From Burkholderia anthina (lineage in GTDB: Bacteria > Pseudomonadota > Gammaproteobacteria > Burkholderiales > Burkholderiaceae): DNA of 64,000 nucleotides. Below are positions 55,914 through 64,000 of the stretch, piece after piece. Where the stretch lies: positions 108,748 to 172,747 of the forward strand of contig NZ_CABVLY010000019.1 of assembly GCF_902498995.1 (NCBI RefSeq). Direction: 5' to 3'. Position numbers and translations under genes: made by a program. Numbering within the stretch: the stretch's first letter is position 1; each line of letters opens with the position of its first letter. A model generated the notes under the pieces. The model had not been told where the DNA came from. It saw only the letters and a program-made list of their open reading frames with translations, and made no database searches.

Positions 55914-56630
55914 ATGCAATCGACTGTATCGAACCCGGGCGCACCCTCGATTCTGCTCGTCGCCGCGTCACGAGGGCTCGGCCTCGCGATGGCGGAGCAA
56001 TTCCTGAACAAGGGCTGGCGTGTCACGGGCACGGTCCGTGAAGGGGCGGCGCGAACGAAACTGCACGAACTCGCCGGACGCTTCGACGGCAGGCTCGAGA
56101 TCGAGACGCTCGACATCTGCGAGCCGGAACAACTGGCCGCGCTGCGCGAGCGTGTGTCGGGCAGGCGCTTCGACATGCTGTTCGTGAACGCCGGAACGAC
56201 CAACGACCCGAACGAAACGATCGGCGAAGTGACGACCGGCGAATTCGTGCGCGTGATGATCACGAATGCGCTGGCGCCGATGCGCGTGATCGAGACGCTG
56301 CAGGATCTCGTGACCGACGATGGCCTGATCGGCGCGATGTCGTCGGGGCAAGGCAGTGTCGCGAACAACGTCACCGGGATGCGCGAGGTCTATCGCGGCA
56401 GCAAGGCCGCGCTGAACCAGTTCATGCGCAGTTTCGCGGCACGCCAGGCCGGCACGTCGCGTGCGATGGTGCTGATGGCGCCCGGCTGGGTTCGCACGGA
56501 ACTCGGCGGCCCCGACGCGCGACTGACCATCGAGGAAAGCGTGCCGAGCCTCGTGGACGTGCTGATCGGAAAACAGGCGCGGGCGGGGCTGGAATACCTC
56601 GATTACCTGGGGCGCACGGTGCCGTGGTAG
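55914..56630 (+). CDS. short-chain dehydrogenase/reductase
   Basis: 238 aa from the ATG at 55914 (AGG upstream); an in-frame ATG at 55887 is an alternative next to a TATAGT -10 box. Cofactor motif SILLVAASRGLGLAMAEQ (Gly-rich loop AASRGLG), LFVNAGTTND (NAG motif), Ser of MSSGQGS, and catalytic Tyr160/Lys164 in YRGSKAALNQF. The variant TG-to-AAS in the Gly-rich motif is found in atypical SDRs. NAD(P)-dependent oxidoreductase of unknown substrate, probably controlled by the divergent LysR protein. Confidence 0.88.
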   Translation: MQSTVSNPGAPSILLVAASRGLGLAMAEQFLNKGWRVTGTVREGAARTKLHELAGRFDGRLEIETLDICEPEQLAALRERVSGRRFDMLFVNAGTTNDPNETIGEVTTGEFVRVMITNALAPMRVIETLQDLVTDDGLIGAMSSGQGSVANNVTGMREVYRGSKAALNQFMRSFAARQAGTSRAMVLMAPGWVRTELGGPDARLTIEESVPSLVDVLIGKQARAGLEYLDYLGRTVPW

Positions 56631-56837
56631 CGGCCGGTGCATCGGTGACGACCACCGCGCGAGAGACGACCGGCATCGGTGCGGCCGGCATTCGACAGGC
56701 GCGCGGCGCGCTGCGAATGCCGCGCCGATTCAATACAATGCGACGTCGGGCCGTCTGCTCGATATCCGTGCGGACGATCGCCGCCTTCCTGAACGTCGGC
56801 CCGTCGTGACGGGCCCCTGTCGAACCCGGAGCGCAGC

Positions 56838-57173
56838 ATGAACGAGCCTTACCTGCAGGTCATCGCCCATTACTTCGCGAAACCCGGCAACGGCGACCGC
56901 GTGATCGAACTGCTGACCGAACTCGCACCGGCCACGCGCGCCGAACCGAAGAACCTCGACTACGCGTACTTCCGGTCGCCGGTCGACCCCGACCACATCG
57001 TGATTCTCGAGCGCTACCGCGACGCCGACGGGCTCGACGCGCATCGGGAAACGCCGCATTTCCAGCGAATCGGTGTCGGAGCGATCATTCCGTTGCTCGA
57101 TCGCCGCGACGTGACGCGCTACATGGTGCAGCCGGACACCGGCACGGCGACGCCACCGGGAGACAGCCGATGA
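56838..57173 (+). CDS. ABM-family (YgiN-like) monooxygenase
   Basis: 111 aa with GGAGCG before the ATG. YLQVIAHYFAKPGNGDRVIE, then CRAEP-type segment ATRAEPKNLDYAYFRSPVDP, IVILERYRDADGLDAHRETP and HFQRIG form the ferredoxin-like antibiotic biosynthesis monooxygenase fold (quinol/aromatic oxidation without cofactors). Overlaps the next gene by 4 bp (ATGA), so the two are co-translated and may act on the same aromatic or aldehyde compound. Confidence 0.87.
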   Translation: MNEPYLQVIAHYFAKPGNGDRVIELLTELAPATRAEPKNLDYAYFRSPVDPDHIVILERYRDADGLDAHRETPHFQRIGVGAIIPLLDRRDVTRYMVQPDTGTATPPGDSR

Positions 57174-58327
57174 ACCCGTTTCAATTCCGTACCGTTCCGA
57201 CGCAGATCGTCGAATTCGGCGCCGCGCGCCGGCTCGGCGCGCTGTTGCGCGAACGCTTTCCGGCGCTTGCGCGGTTATGCGTCGTCACCGACGCGTTCCT
57301 GCATCGCAGCGGCGTGCTCGCGCCCGCGCTGGAGAGCCTCGTCGCGCACGGCTGGCAGGTGAGCGTGATCGACGACGTGATTGCCGACCCGCCCGAGCAC
57401 GTAGTGCTCGAAGCGACCGAGCGGGCGGTGGCGGCCGATGCCGAGATCGTGCTCGGCATCGGCGGCGGTTCGTCGATGGACGTCGCGAAGCTGATCGCGG
57501 TGCTCGCGCCGGGCCGGCAGGCGCTGGCGGACATGTACGGCGTCGACAAGGTTGCGACGTCGCGGCTGCCGCTCGTGCAGATGCCGACCACGGCCGGCAC
57601 GGGCTCCGAAGTGACGGCCGTGTCGATCGTCACGGTCGGCGAGGCGCGCAAGATGGGGGTCGTGTCGCCGCACCTGTTCGCGGACGTCGCGATCCTCGAT
57701 GCCGAACTGACGCTCGGGCTGCCGCGCGCGGCGACGGCGGCCACGGGCATCGACGCGATGGTGCATGCGATCGAGGCTTATACGTCGTCGCGGCTGAAGA
57801 ACCCGGTGTCCGACATGCTGGCCGTGCAGGCATTGACGCTGCTGTCGCGCAATCTGCTGAAGGCCTGCGACGACGGCACCGATCGCCACGCGCGCGAAGC
57901 GATGCTGGTCGGCGCGATGTTCGCGGGGCAGGCGTTCGCGAACGCGCCGGTCGCGGCCGTGCATGCGCTGGCCTATCCTGTCGGCGGCATTTTCCACGTG
58001 CCGCACGGGCTGTCGAACGCGCTCGTGCTGCCGCACGTATTGCGCTTCAACGCGCCGGCCGCCGCGCCGCTGTATGCGGAACTGGCGGCGATCGTCGCAC
58101 CGTCGGCGACGGGCAGCGACGATGCGAAGGCGCAGGCGCTGATCGGCGAGATCGATCGCCTGATCGTGGCGACGGGTATTCCGAACACGTTGCGCGAAGT
58201 CGGGATCGGCGAGGGCGACCTGCCGAGGATGGCGTCGGACGCGATGCTGCAGACGCGCCTGCTCGTGAACAATCCGCGCGAAGTGACGGAAGCCGACGCG
58301 CTGGCGATCTATCGGCAGGCGTGGTGA
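57170..58327 (+). CDS. iron-containing (group III) alcohol dehydrogenase
   Basis: 385 aa. Cofactor motif GIGGGSSMDVAKLIA (96-110), family signature LVQMPTTAGTGSEVTAVSIV, and the Fe ligands Asp195 and His199 (GIDAMVHAIEAYTS), His265 (VAAVHALAYPVGG) and His279 (IFHVPHGLSNALVLPHVLRF). Full length for the family. It oxidises alcohols or reduces aldehydes with NAD(P); maleylacetate reductases are related but lack this iron set. Co-translated with the ABM monooxygenase. Confidence 0.92.
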   Translation: MNPFQFRTVPTQIVEFGAARRLGALLRERFPALARLCVVTDAFLHRSGVLAPALESLVAHGWQVSVIDDVIADPPEHVVLEATERAVAADAEIVLGIGGGSSMDVAKLIAVLAPGRQALADMYGVDKVATSRLPLVQMPTTAGTGSEVTAVSIVTVGEARKMGVVSPHLFADVAILDAELTLGLPRAATAATGIDAMVHAIEAYTSSRLKNPVSDMLAVQALTLLSRNLLKACDDGTDRHAREAMLVGAMFAGQAFANAPVAAVHALAYPVGGIFHVPHGLSNALVLPHVLRFNAPAAAPLYAELAAIVAPSATGSDDAKAQALIGEIDRLIVATGIPNTLREVGIGEGDLPRMASDAMLQTRLLVNNPREVTEADALAIYRQAW

Positions 58328-58382
58328 TGCGCCGGGCGTGAAGGCGCGGCGGTCGACGGCGCGACGCCGCCGGCCGGCCCAA

Positions 58383-58913
58383 CTATTTCAGCTCGGCATC
58401 CCGGCAGGTCGATTCGAGCTCGCCGTCGAAGTACTGGTACAGGTGCACGAGCAACGTGTTGCTGCCGACCTTGCGGCCGAGGTAATGCACCCCTTCGGTC
58501 GACGTGCAGATCGAGAATGCGAGCGGCAGGCCGCCGTCGAGCACGGCTTGCGGATGCGCGCCCTGATGCACGAAGCGCGCGTTGCCGGCCACACCGAAGC
58601 CGGTCGTATCCGCCGGAACCGACTTCGGCAGCGACAGCGCATACGCGGCGATCGCGCGGTCGTCGTGCAGCGCGTCGAGAGTCGGGTTGCCGGGCTTCGC
58701 GGCCGGCCCGGTGATCGTCGCGCAGCAGTGCGCGATACCCTTGCCGTCGTCGGGCAGAATCTGCAGCGACGTGCCGGCGGCCAGATGCGTGTTCGGCGTG
58801 TAGTAGACGCCATCCGCGACCACGCCGACCTGCTGCGCGCGCGATGCGACGGGAGCGGCGAGCGTTGCGAGTGCGGCGGCGATCAGGAGCGGACGAAGCG
58901 GTCGGATGGGCAT
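58383..58913 (-). CDS. periplasmic protein of unknown function (176 aa)
   Basis: Starts MPIRPLRPLLIAAALATLAA with cleavage after SRA (about 25). The mature part (QVGVVADGVYYTPNTHLAAG, TSLQILPDDGKGIAHCCATI, FGVAGNARFVHQGAHPQAVL, HYLGRKVGSNTLLVHLYQYF) has three or four Cys (ICTSTEG, STCRD) and looks like a small beta-rich secreted protein. No family could be named. Monocistronic, convergent to the alcohol dehydrogenase gene. Confidence 0.72.
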   Translation of the reverse strand: MPIRPLRPLLIAAALATLAAPVASRAQQVGVVADGVYYTPNTHLAAGTSLQILPDDGKGIAHCCATITGPAAKPGNPTLDALHDDRAIAAYALSLPKSVPADTTGFGVAGNARFVHQGAHPQAVLDGGLPLAFSICTSTEGVHYLGRKVGSNTLLVHLYQYFDGELESTCRDAELK

Positions 58914-58965
58914 GATGGCGGCGATGATACACGCCGCCATCATGCGCGGCGAGGGCCGGCTGCGA

Positions 58966-60153
58966 TCACGACGATGCACGCACCGCCTGCCGCATCGGCC
59001 ATGCCGATACGCACGCACATCCCAGCGCGATCGCAACGAGCGCGCACCCGGCCCACGGCGTGACGAGCAGCGCGCCGCGTTCGACGAGCATGCCGCCGAG
59101 CACCGAACCGAGCGCGACACCCGCATGCATGGCCGACACGTTGATGCCGACGCTGGCATCGGCGAGCGACGGGGCGGCGTGGATCAGCGCGTTCTGCACG
59201 ATCGGCGAGATCGACCAGCTGATGCAGCCCCACAGCATCATCGCCGGCACGAACGCGAACGGCGACGCACCGGTCATCGGCAACGCGGCCATCGCGACGA
59301 CGAACACGGCCGGGCAGGCGCAGAGCGCGCGCGATGCGCCGAGCCGGTCGGACAGCAGCCCGCCGAGCCATGCGCCGCTCACGCCGGCGACGCCGAACGC
59401 CACGTACAGGCCTTCGAGCGCGGCGGCGTCCGGCGACAGCACGGCCTGCAGATACGGCGTCAGATACGCAAACAGCGTGAAATGCCCGCCGATCATCGCG
59501 ATCGACACGAGTTGCGCGGCCAGCAGCCGACGGCGGCCGAGTGCCGCGCGGTACGACGGCGATGCGGGCGCATCGGTTGCGCTAGCGCGTGCCGATGCAC
59601 GTGCGGGCGTCGGGCGCGGCAGGCGCCGGCCGAGCAACAGCGCCAGCGGCAGCGCGGGCACGGCGATCGACACGAATACCGCCCGCCAGCCGGCCCAGTC
59701 GGCGATTCGCATTCCGATCGGCACGCCGAGCACGAGCGACGCGCTGATGCCCATGAACACGATGCCGATCGCGCGGCCGCGTTGCGACGCCGGCGCGAGT
59801 TCGGCCGCGAAGCGCGTCGCGACGAGGATCAGCGTCGCGCAGCTCGCGGCCATCAGCACGCGTGCGGCGAACAGGCTCGCATAGCCGGGGCTGGCCGCGG
59901 CGAACAGGTTCGCGGCCGCGAACGCGCCGAGCGACGCAACGAGCGCGGTGCGCCGTTCGACACGCCCGACGAACGCGGCCGCGACGAGTGCGGCGAGCGC
60001 GAACACGGCGGAGAAGATCGTGGTGAGCTGGCCGGCGGCCGCGATCGAAACGCGAAGGCCGGCGGAGAGGGCCGGCAGGATGCCGACGCAGATGTTTTCG
60101 GCGATGCCGGCCAGAAACACGGCGGCGGCCAGCAGGTATACGCGAACGTCCAC
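58966..60153 (-). CDS. MFS transporter (sugar/arabinose efflux or drug:H+ antiporter type)
   Basis: 395 aa from a GTG with a strong AGGAGG ribosome binding site. Twelve membrane helices: LAGIAENICVGILPALSAGL, MFS motif A-like GRVERRTALVASLGAFA after TM2, FAARVLMAASCATLILVATR, ASQRGRAIGIVFMGISASLV (motif C region), and in the second half GLLSDRLGASRALCACPAVF. This is the DHA1/AraJ-like group (cd17324-type). Probable efflux of small molecules. Divergent from the LysR regulator gene at 60321? No: both point left, with 168 bp between. Confidence 0.9.
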   Translation of the reverse strand: MDVRVYLLAAAVFLAGIAENICVGILPALSAGLRVSIAAAGQLTTIFSAVFALAALVAAAFVGRVERRTALVASLGAFAAANLFAAASPGYASLFAARVLMAASCATLILVATRFAAELAPASQRGRAIGIVFMGISASLVLGVPIGMRIADWAGWRAVFVSIAVPALPLALLLGRRLPRPTPARASARASATDAPASPSYRAALGRRRLLAAQLVSIAMIGGHFTLFAYLTPYLQAVLSPDAAALEGLYVAFGVAGVSGAWLGGLLSDRLGASRALCACPAVFVVAMAALPMTGASPFAFVPAMMLWGCISWSISPIVQNALIHAAPSLADASVGINVSAMHAGVALGSVLGGMLVERGALLVTPWAGCALVAIALGCACVSAWPMRQAVRASS

Positions 60154-60320
60154 ACCCGAACCCTCCTGTACGTACGACGCGGCGGCGCCGGCAAGGGCGG
60201 GGCCGCATCGGATCGAATCGACGGATGGGTTTCGAGGCGAGGCTTCGGTTATCCCGGAAAGCAGGACGGTACCGCACGCTCAGCCGGCGTGCAAGCGTCG
60301 TGCGGGCCGGCGCGCGGCGC

Positions 60321-61226
60321 TTACGGCGCGTGCTGCGTCAGCAGCGCGGGGATTTCCTGCTTCAGCAGATCGACGATGACCCGCACGCGCGGCGGCAGCG
60401 GCCGTTGCGCGACGAGCACGTTGAGCGCGTAGCCGGGAATCGTGTACTGCGGCAGGATCCTGACGAGTTCGCCGCGCGCGAGCGCATTCACGCAGGCCGG
60501 CTGCTGCACCACGCCGATGCCGCCGCCGGCCAGGATCGTGTCGAACATCGGGCGCCAGTGGCTCGTCGTCATCGTCGTCTGGATCCGTGCGTACTCGAGC
60601 GTCTTGTCCTCGCCTTGCAGCGGCAACTGCTCGTTCGCGAAGATGCCCTTGACGCGGATGAACGGGTGGTTCATCAGATCGGCTTTCGTTGCGATCGGGC
60701 CGTGGCGGTCGAGATAGGCGGGGGCGGCCACGAGCACGCGGCCGACCGCGCCGAGCGAGTGGGCGACGAAGCCGCCGTCGCCGAGCTGACCGACGCGGAT
60801 CGAGATGTCGACCCCTTCGGTGACCGGATCGACGATGTTGTCGTTCAGCACCAGGTCGACGTGCAGTCGCGGATACGCGGTGCGGATATGCATCAGCGTC
60901 TTCGGAACCACGACCTCGCCGAAGCATTGCGGCGCCGCGATCCGGATCGTGCCGCTGAGCGTGTTTTCCGTCTTCGATACCGATGCGATCGTATCTTCCG
61001 CCGCATCGAGCAGTTCCTTGCTGCGTTCGTAGAAGATCCGGCCTTCTTCCGTGCACGTGAGCGTGCGTGCGCTGCGCATCAGGAGGCGTGTGCCGAGAAA
61101 CTTCTCGAGCTTTTCGATACGCTCGCTGACGGCCGGCTGGCCCATGTCCAGATCCCGGGCCGCGCCCGACATCGTGCCGCGCTCGACGACCCTGACGTAG
61201 ATGCGCATCGTCGCCAACAAATCCAT
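60321..61226 (-). CDS. LysR-family regulator (CrgA/DmlR-like)
   Basis: 301 aa from the ATG at 61226 with AGAGG upstream. MDLLATMRIYVRVVERGTMS and GAARDLDMGQPAVSERIEKL, EKFLGTRLLMRSARTLTCTE are the winged helix of the large beta-proteobacterial LysR group (cd08422-type), and the effector domain includes ISIRVGQLGDGGFVAHSLGA and RVKGIFANEQLPLQG. The same frame stays open far upstream antisense to the adhesin gene, but that part is a shadow. It lies upstream of the MFS gene in the same direction and may regulate it. Confidence 0.9.
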   Translation of the reverse strand: MDLLATMRIYVRVVERGTMSGAARDLDMGQPAVSERIEKLEKFLGTRLLMRSARTLTCTEEGRIFYERSKELLDAAEDTIASVSKTENTLSGTIRIAAPQCFGEVVVPKTLMHIRTAYPRLHVDLVLNDNIVDPVTEGVDISIRVGQLGDGGFVAHSLGAVGRVLVAAPAYLDRHGPIATKADLMNHPFIRVKGIFANEQLPLQGEDKTLEYARIQTTMTTSHWRPMFDTILAGGGIGVVQQPACVNALARGELVRILPQYTIPGYALNVLVAQRPLPPRVRVIVDLLKQEIPALLTQHAP

Positions 61227-61805
61227 GAAGTCGCGCCTCTTGTCTGATGAGTGTTGGTTTGTAATCGGTGCAAGGATGCGGAGATTGATTGCCGAGTGAC
61301 GCGTAATCCGTTGCCACTCGATGCATCTTCCGGAAAATAAAACGAATTCACAACTGCCCGGAAATTGTTTCGCATCTCGATCCGATTTCTCAATCGGAAG
61401 AGATAGTACTAAAGACCCTTGCCCGGAAAGATGCGCGCAAGGCCGATACTGGATATCGGCGGCGCCGACTACCGCCCAACCCCGAAGCACCGTAACCTTC
61501 GCCGCGACCTGCTTGTCCCGACGGGGCGGGGTTGGCACATGCGTACCCGAAGGGCCGGTTGCCAGGCAACGCCATGCGGCAACCGCGGCGATGCGCACGG
61601 GCCAGGCGGTTTTCGCCGCCGCGATCGCTTCGTCTTTATTTCCCGAGCCAGGCTTCCCCGTTTTAGCGCCGATTCCGGCGACGTTTTCGCAGGTTTTCCC
61701 GGGCTTTGATCCGGCCCGGGCGCCGCCTCCTTTTCCGATTTTTCGCTCCGGCAACGACAGATAGATTCGCACAACTGATCGATTGTACGGGAGCGTTTGA
61801 CTTCT
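61227..61805. other. long intergenic region before the adhesin gene
   Basis: 579 bp separating the leftward LysR gene and the rightward adhesin. Frames here give low-complexity translations without ribosome binding sites. The DNA has lower GC near both ends, the inverted repeat CCGAT-TTCTCA-ATCGG at about 61382-61397, and pyrimidine-rich blocks near 61660-61750. It probably carries the adhesin promoter with a long 5' leader and LysR binding sites; no specific element could be assigned. Confidence 0.4.
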
Positions 61806-64000
61806 ATGAACAGAATATACAAGACCATCTGGAATGAATCGATCCGCGCGTGGGTCGCGGTTCACGAAAACGCCGCGGCATGCGGCAAGTCGACGCGCAG
61901 CACGCGCCGGCGCGTGGCGCGCCGATTGCTCGCGCTCGGTGTGGCCGCGACGGGTTTCACGGCAGTGACGCCAGGCGCGCATGCGCAGACGGTCGTGTCG
62001 GGCGGGGCCAACAATGCATCGTCCGGCAAGGCGGCATCCGTGGATCAGAGCTGCGGACAGAGTTTTGTCGATCGAAGCAATCCGGGCAATACGTCGAACG
62101 GCAACACCTACATGCTGACCAACGGCTGTTCGACAGCGGTCGGCAACAACGCGTCCGCGCAGACGGCCGGCGTGGCGCTCGGCGACCGTGCCAGCGCCGC
62201 ACAGGGCGGCGTGGCGCTGGGTGTCGGAGCGAGGGCGGTCCAGGGTAACTCGGGCGTCGCGATCGGCCCCGTCGCACTGTCGAGCGGCAATACGAGTATC
62301 GCGATCGGCCGGCAGTCGGCGGCCAACGGCGACTACTCGATGGCGCTTGGCAACGTGGCCTACGCGAAGGGCGAAAGCGGCATCGCACTCGGGCATTCCG
62401 CGCTTGCGGACGGCTACCGGTCGATTGCGATCGGCGCATCCGATTCGCGCGCGGCCGGTAACGACGGCGTGTCGAACGGGGCGAACTACCACCCGGCCAC
62501 GCAGACCCGAGCGAGCGGCACGAATGCCGTCTCGCTGGGTGCGGGCGCGGTGACGAGCGTCGACGACAGCGTCGCGATTGGCTCGAATAGCGTCGGTGCG
62601 GGGAATGCGACCGGTCTCGCGAAGTTCAGCGGCGATGCGATCGCGTCGACCGGCGCGGTGTCGGTGGGCAAGGCCGGTAGCGAACGGCAGATCCGGAACG
62701 TCGCTGGCGGCACGGCTGGTACTGACGCAGTCAACGTGAATCAGCTGACGGCGGTGTCGGACAGCGCAGTGAAGTACGACACGAATCCGGATGGCTCGGT
62801 CAACTACGGCAGCGTGACGTTGAATCCGGGTGGCTCGCCGGCGAAGCTCGGCAACGTGGCGGCAGGCGACGTATCGGCGACCAGCACGGACGCGGTGAAC
62901 GGCTCGCAGTTGCACCAGACGAACCAGACCGTGAACAACGTGGGCGACAGCACGGCCTCGGTGATTGGCGGCGGTGCATCGTACGACCCGGCAACCGGCA
63001 AGGTCACGGGCCCGACATACAACATCGCAGGCGGCCAGCAGACGACGATCAGTGATGCGATCAATACGTTGAATCAAGGCTGGAACGTGACGACGAGCGG
63101 CAACGCGAGCGGCACGTCGATGACGGCGATCAAGCCGGGCGACACGATGACGGTCGACGGCGGCAAGAACATTTCCCTGACGCAGGACGGTTCGAAGATC
63201 TCGATTGCGACGAGCGACACGCCGACGTTCACGAGCGTAGGAATCGACAATGGTGGCCCGATGCTGTCGGGTTCGGGTCTCGACATGGCGAACCAGAAGA
63301 TCACGAACGTGGCGGCAGGCGATGTATCAGCGACGAGCACGGACGTGGTGAACGGTTCGCAGTTGCACCAGACGAACCAGACGGTGAGCAACCAAGGCAA
63401 CAGCACGGCCTCGGTGATCGGCGGCGGCGCATCGTATGACCCGGCAACCGGCAAGGTCACGGGCCCGACATACAACATCGCAGGCGGCCAGCAGACGACG
63501 ATCAGCGATGCGATCAACGCGTTGAATCAAGGCTGGAACGTCACAACGAGCGGCAATGCAAGCGGCACGTCGGTGACGGCGATCAAGCCGGGCGACGCGA
63601 TGACGGTCGACGGCGACAAGAACATTTCCCTGACGCAGGACGGTTCGAAGATCTCGATCGCAACGAGCGACACGCCGACGTTCGCGAGTGTGGGAATCGA
63701 CAATGGTGGTCCGGTGCTGTCGGGTTCGGGTCTCGACATGGCGAACCAGAAGATCACGAACGTGGCGGCAGGCGACGTATCGGCGACCAGCACGGATGCG
63801 GTGAACGGTTCGCAGTTGTACCAGACGAACCAGACGGTGAACAACCAAGGCGATAGCATGGCCTCGGTGATTGGCGGCGGTGCATCGTACGACCCGGCAA
63901 CCGGCAAGGTCACGGGGCCGACGTACAACATCGCAGGCGGCCAGCAGACGACGATCAGCGATGCGATCAATACGTTGAATCAAGGCTGGAACGTGACGAC
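61806..64000 (+). CDS. trimeric autotransporter adhesin (YadA/Hia type), N-terminal part, runs off the right edge
   Basis: 731 codons visible, no stop. It begins with an extended signal peptide of type V secretion (MNRIYKTIWNESIRAWVAVH) followed by a basic and hydrophobic part, cleavage after GAHA (residue 60). Residues about 90-240 are YadA-like head repeats (GVALGDRASAAQGGVALGVG, NTSIAIGRQSAANGDYSMAL). Then come neck motifs (VSVGKAGSERQIRNVAGGTA, GTDAVNVNQL; DVSATSTDAVNGSQLHQTNQ) and long near-identical stalk repeats. The C-terminal beta-barrel anchor must lie beyond the window. Such proteins mediate adhesion to host cells or surfaces as outer-membrane homotrimers. Confidence 0.93.
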   Translation, partial: MNRIYKTIWNESIRAWVAVHENAAACGKSTRSTRRRVARRLLALGVAATGFTAVTPGAHAQTVVSGGANNASSGKAASVDQSCGQSFVDRSNPGNTSNGNTYMLTNGCSTAVGNNASAQTAGVALGDRASAAQGGVALGVGARAVQGNSGVAIGPVALSSGNTSIAIGRQSAANGDYSMALGNVAYAKGESGIALGHSALADGYRSIAIGASDSRAAGNDGVSNGANYHPATQTRASGTNAVSLGAGAVTSVDDSVAIGSNSVGAGNATGLAKFSGDAIASTGAVSVGKAGSERQIRNVAGGTAGTDAVNVNQLTAVSDSAVKYDTNPDGSVNYGSVTLNPGGSPAKLGNVAAGDVSATSTDAVNGSQLHQTNQTVNNVGDSTASVIGGGASYDPATGKVTGPTYNIAGGQQTTISDAINTLNQGWNVTTSGNASGTSMTAIKPGDTMTVDGGKNISLTQDGSKISIATSDTPTFTSVGIDNGGPMLSGSGLDMANQKITNVAAGDVSATSTDVVNGSQLHQTNQTVSNQGNSTASVIGGGASYDPATGKVTGPTYNIAGGQQTTISDAINALNQGWNVTTSGNASGTSVTAIKPGDAMTVDGDKNISLTQDGSKISIATSDTPTFASVGIDNGGPVLSGSGLDMANQKITNVAAGDVSATSTDAVNGSQLYQTNQTVNNQGDSMASVIGGGASYDPATGKVTGPTYNIAGGQQTTISDAINTLNQGWNVT
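62853..64000 (+). repeat. 453-bp direct repeats in the adhesin stalk
   Basis: The word AACGTGGCGGCAGG recurs at 62853, 63306 and 63759, exactly 453 bp (151 codons) apart. Each unit contains a neck motif (AGDVSATSTDAVNGSQL), SVIGGGASYDPATGKVTGP, AGGQQTTISDAIN, the segment GNASGTS and SGSGLDMANQKITNVA. Copies differ at only a few bases, so the array is young and prone to gain or loss of units. The third copy runs off the window. Confidence 0.92.

Noticed and set aside
61321..61764. 147-aa plus-strand frame before the adhesin gene
   Set aside because: No ribosome binding site, no recognisable protein features, low-complexity composition; more likely part of the 5' leader or promoter region.
60321..63077. 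A 918-codon open frame on the minus strand covering the LysR gene and the antisense of the adhesin
   Set aside because: Only the first 301 codons from 61226 are LysR. The rest is antisense to the adhesin repeats and intergenic DNA, stays open because of high GC content, and shows Arg/Val-rich low-complexity translation.
63074..63970. Repeated 147-aa minus-strand frames starting MIASLIVVCWPPAMLYVGPV
   Set aside because: They are exact antisense shadows of the 453-bp adhesin repeats and recur with the same period; no ribosome binding sites.
1..64000. CRISPR arrays, insertion sequences and rRNA genes
   Set aside because: No short regularly spaced repeat array, no transposase gene with terminal inverted repeats and no rRNA-like sequence were seen. 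The only periodic repeats are the origin iterons, the J-like gene duplication and the adhesin repeats.

Overview
The window is high-GC DNA with Burkholderia-type gene content (probably a Burkholderia cepacia complex or related chromosome; this is inferred from gene families, not from a database match). Positions 1 to about 42,900 are most of a lambda-like prophage with HK97-type head genes and a long non-contractile (siphovirus) tail. Positions 42,966 to 64,000 are host chromosome. The right prophage junction carries the 3' half of a tRNA-Sec gene (selC) at 42902-42965, so the phage is integrated at selC. The intact selC, attL and the integrase should lie to the left of the window.

Prophage layout. 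Leftward small genes (1-876) follow a pL-like promoter (1663-1691) that is overlapped by operators of the form CACC-N4-GGTG. A leftward repressor operon holds an S24-family CI-like repressor (2495-3208) and an exported protein of unknown function (1830-2468). Three more copies of the operator lie between the repressor and a Cro-like gene (3294-3536). Rightward early genes follow: HTH/CII-like protein, ParB-like protein, a replication protein O homologue with five iterons inside its gene (probable origin), RusA resolvase, several small winged-helix or unknown proteins, a YbcO-like putative nuclease, a protein in the position of a late antiterminator, and a BrnT/BrnA toxin-antitoxin pair. A late promoter (11191-11219) is followed by a terminator, a compact 162-nt structured RNA candidate (11291-11452) and a second terminator. 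The late genes are then HNH nuclease, terminase small and large subunits, portal, S49 protease, capsid, connectors, tail tube, G/GT chaperones joined by a -1 frameshift site, tape measure, and lambda M-L-K-I-J homologues. An extra fibre-like gene sits between M and L, and a small cargo gene between L and K. Lysis genes (holin, SAR-type lysozyme, Rz/Rz1) and accessory genes at the right end follow, including a lipoprotein and an SRAP/YedK-type protein behind a canonical LexA box.

The late operon contains at least five strong intrinsic terminators inside it, so it must depend on processive antitermination. The candidate Q-like protein and the structured RNA next to the late promoter are the obvious suspects. 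One ligand-binding-like module occurs once as an insertion in the L homologue and twice in the very long (2535 aa) J homologue, where it lies inside a 1293-bp in-frame tandem duplication.

Chromosomal part. After selC come a small membrane protein, an unknown protein, a Nudix hydrolase, an NCS2 purine permease, and an iron-uptake locus (AraC regulator divergent from TonB receptor, FhuD-like binding protein, FhuB-like permease, PvdE-like exporter, FhuC-like ATPase). Next are remnants of a LysR/SDR pair beside an intact LysR/SDR pair, then an ABM monooxygenase, an iron-containing alcohol dehydrogenase, a periplasmic protein, an MFS transporter, a LysR regulator, and the first 731 codons of a trimeric autotransporter adhesin with 453-bp repeats that runs off the right end.
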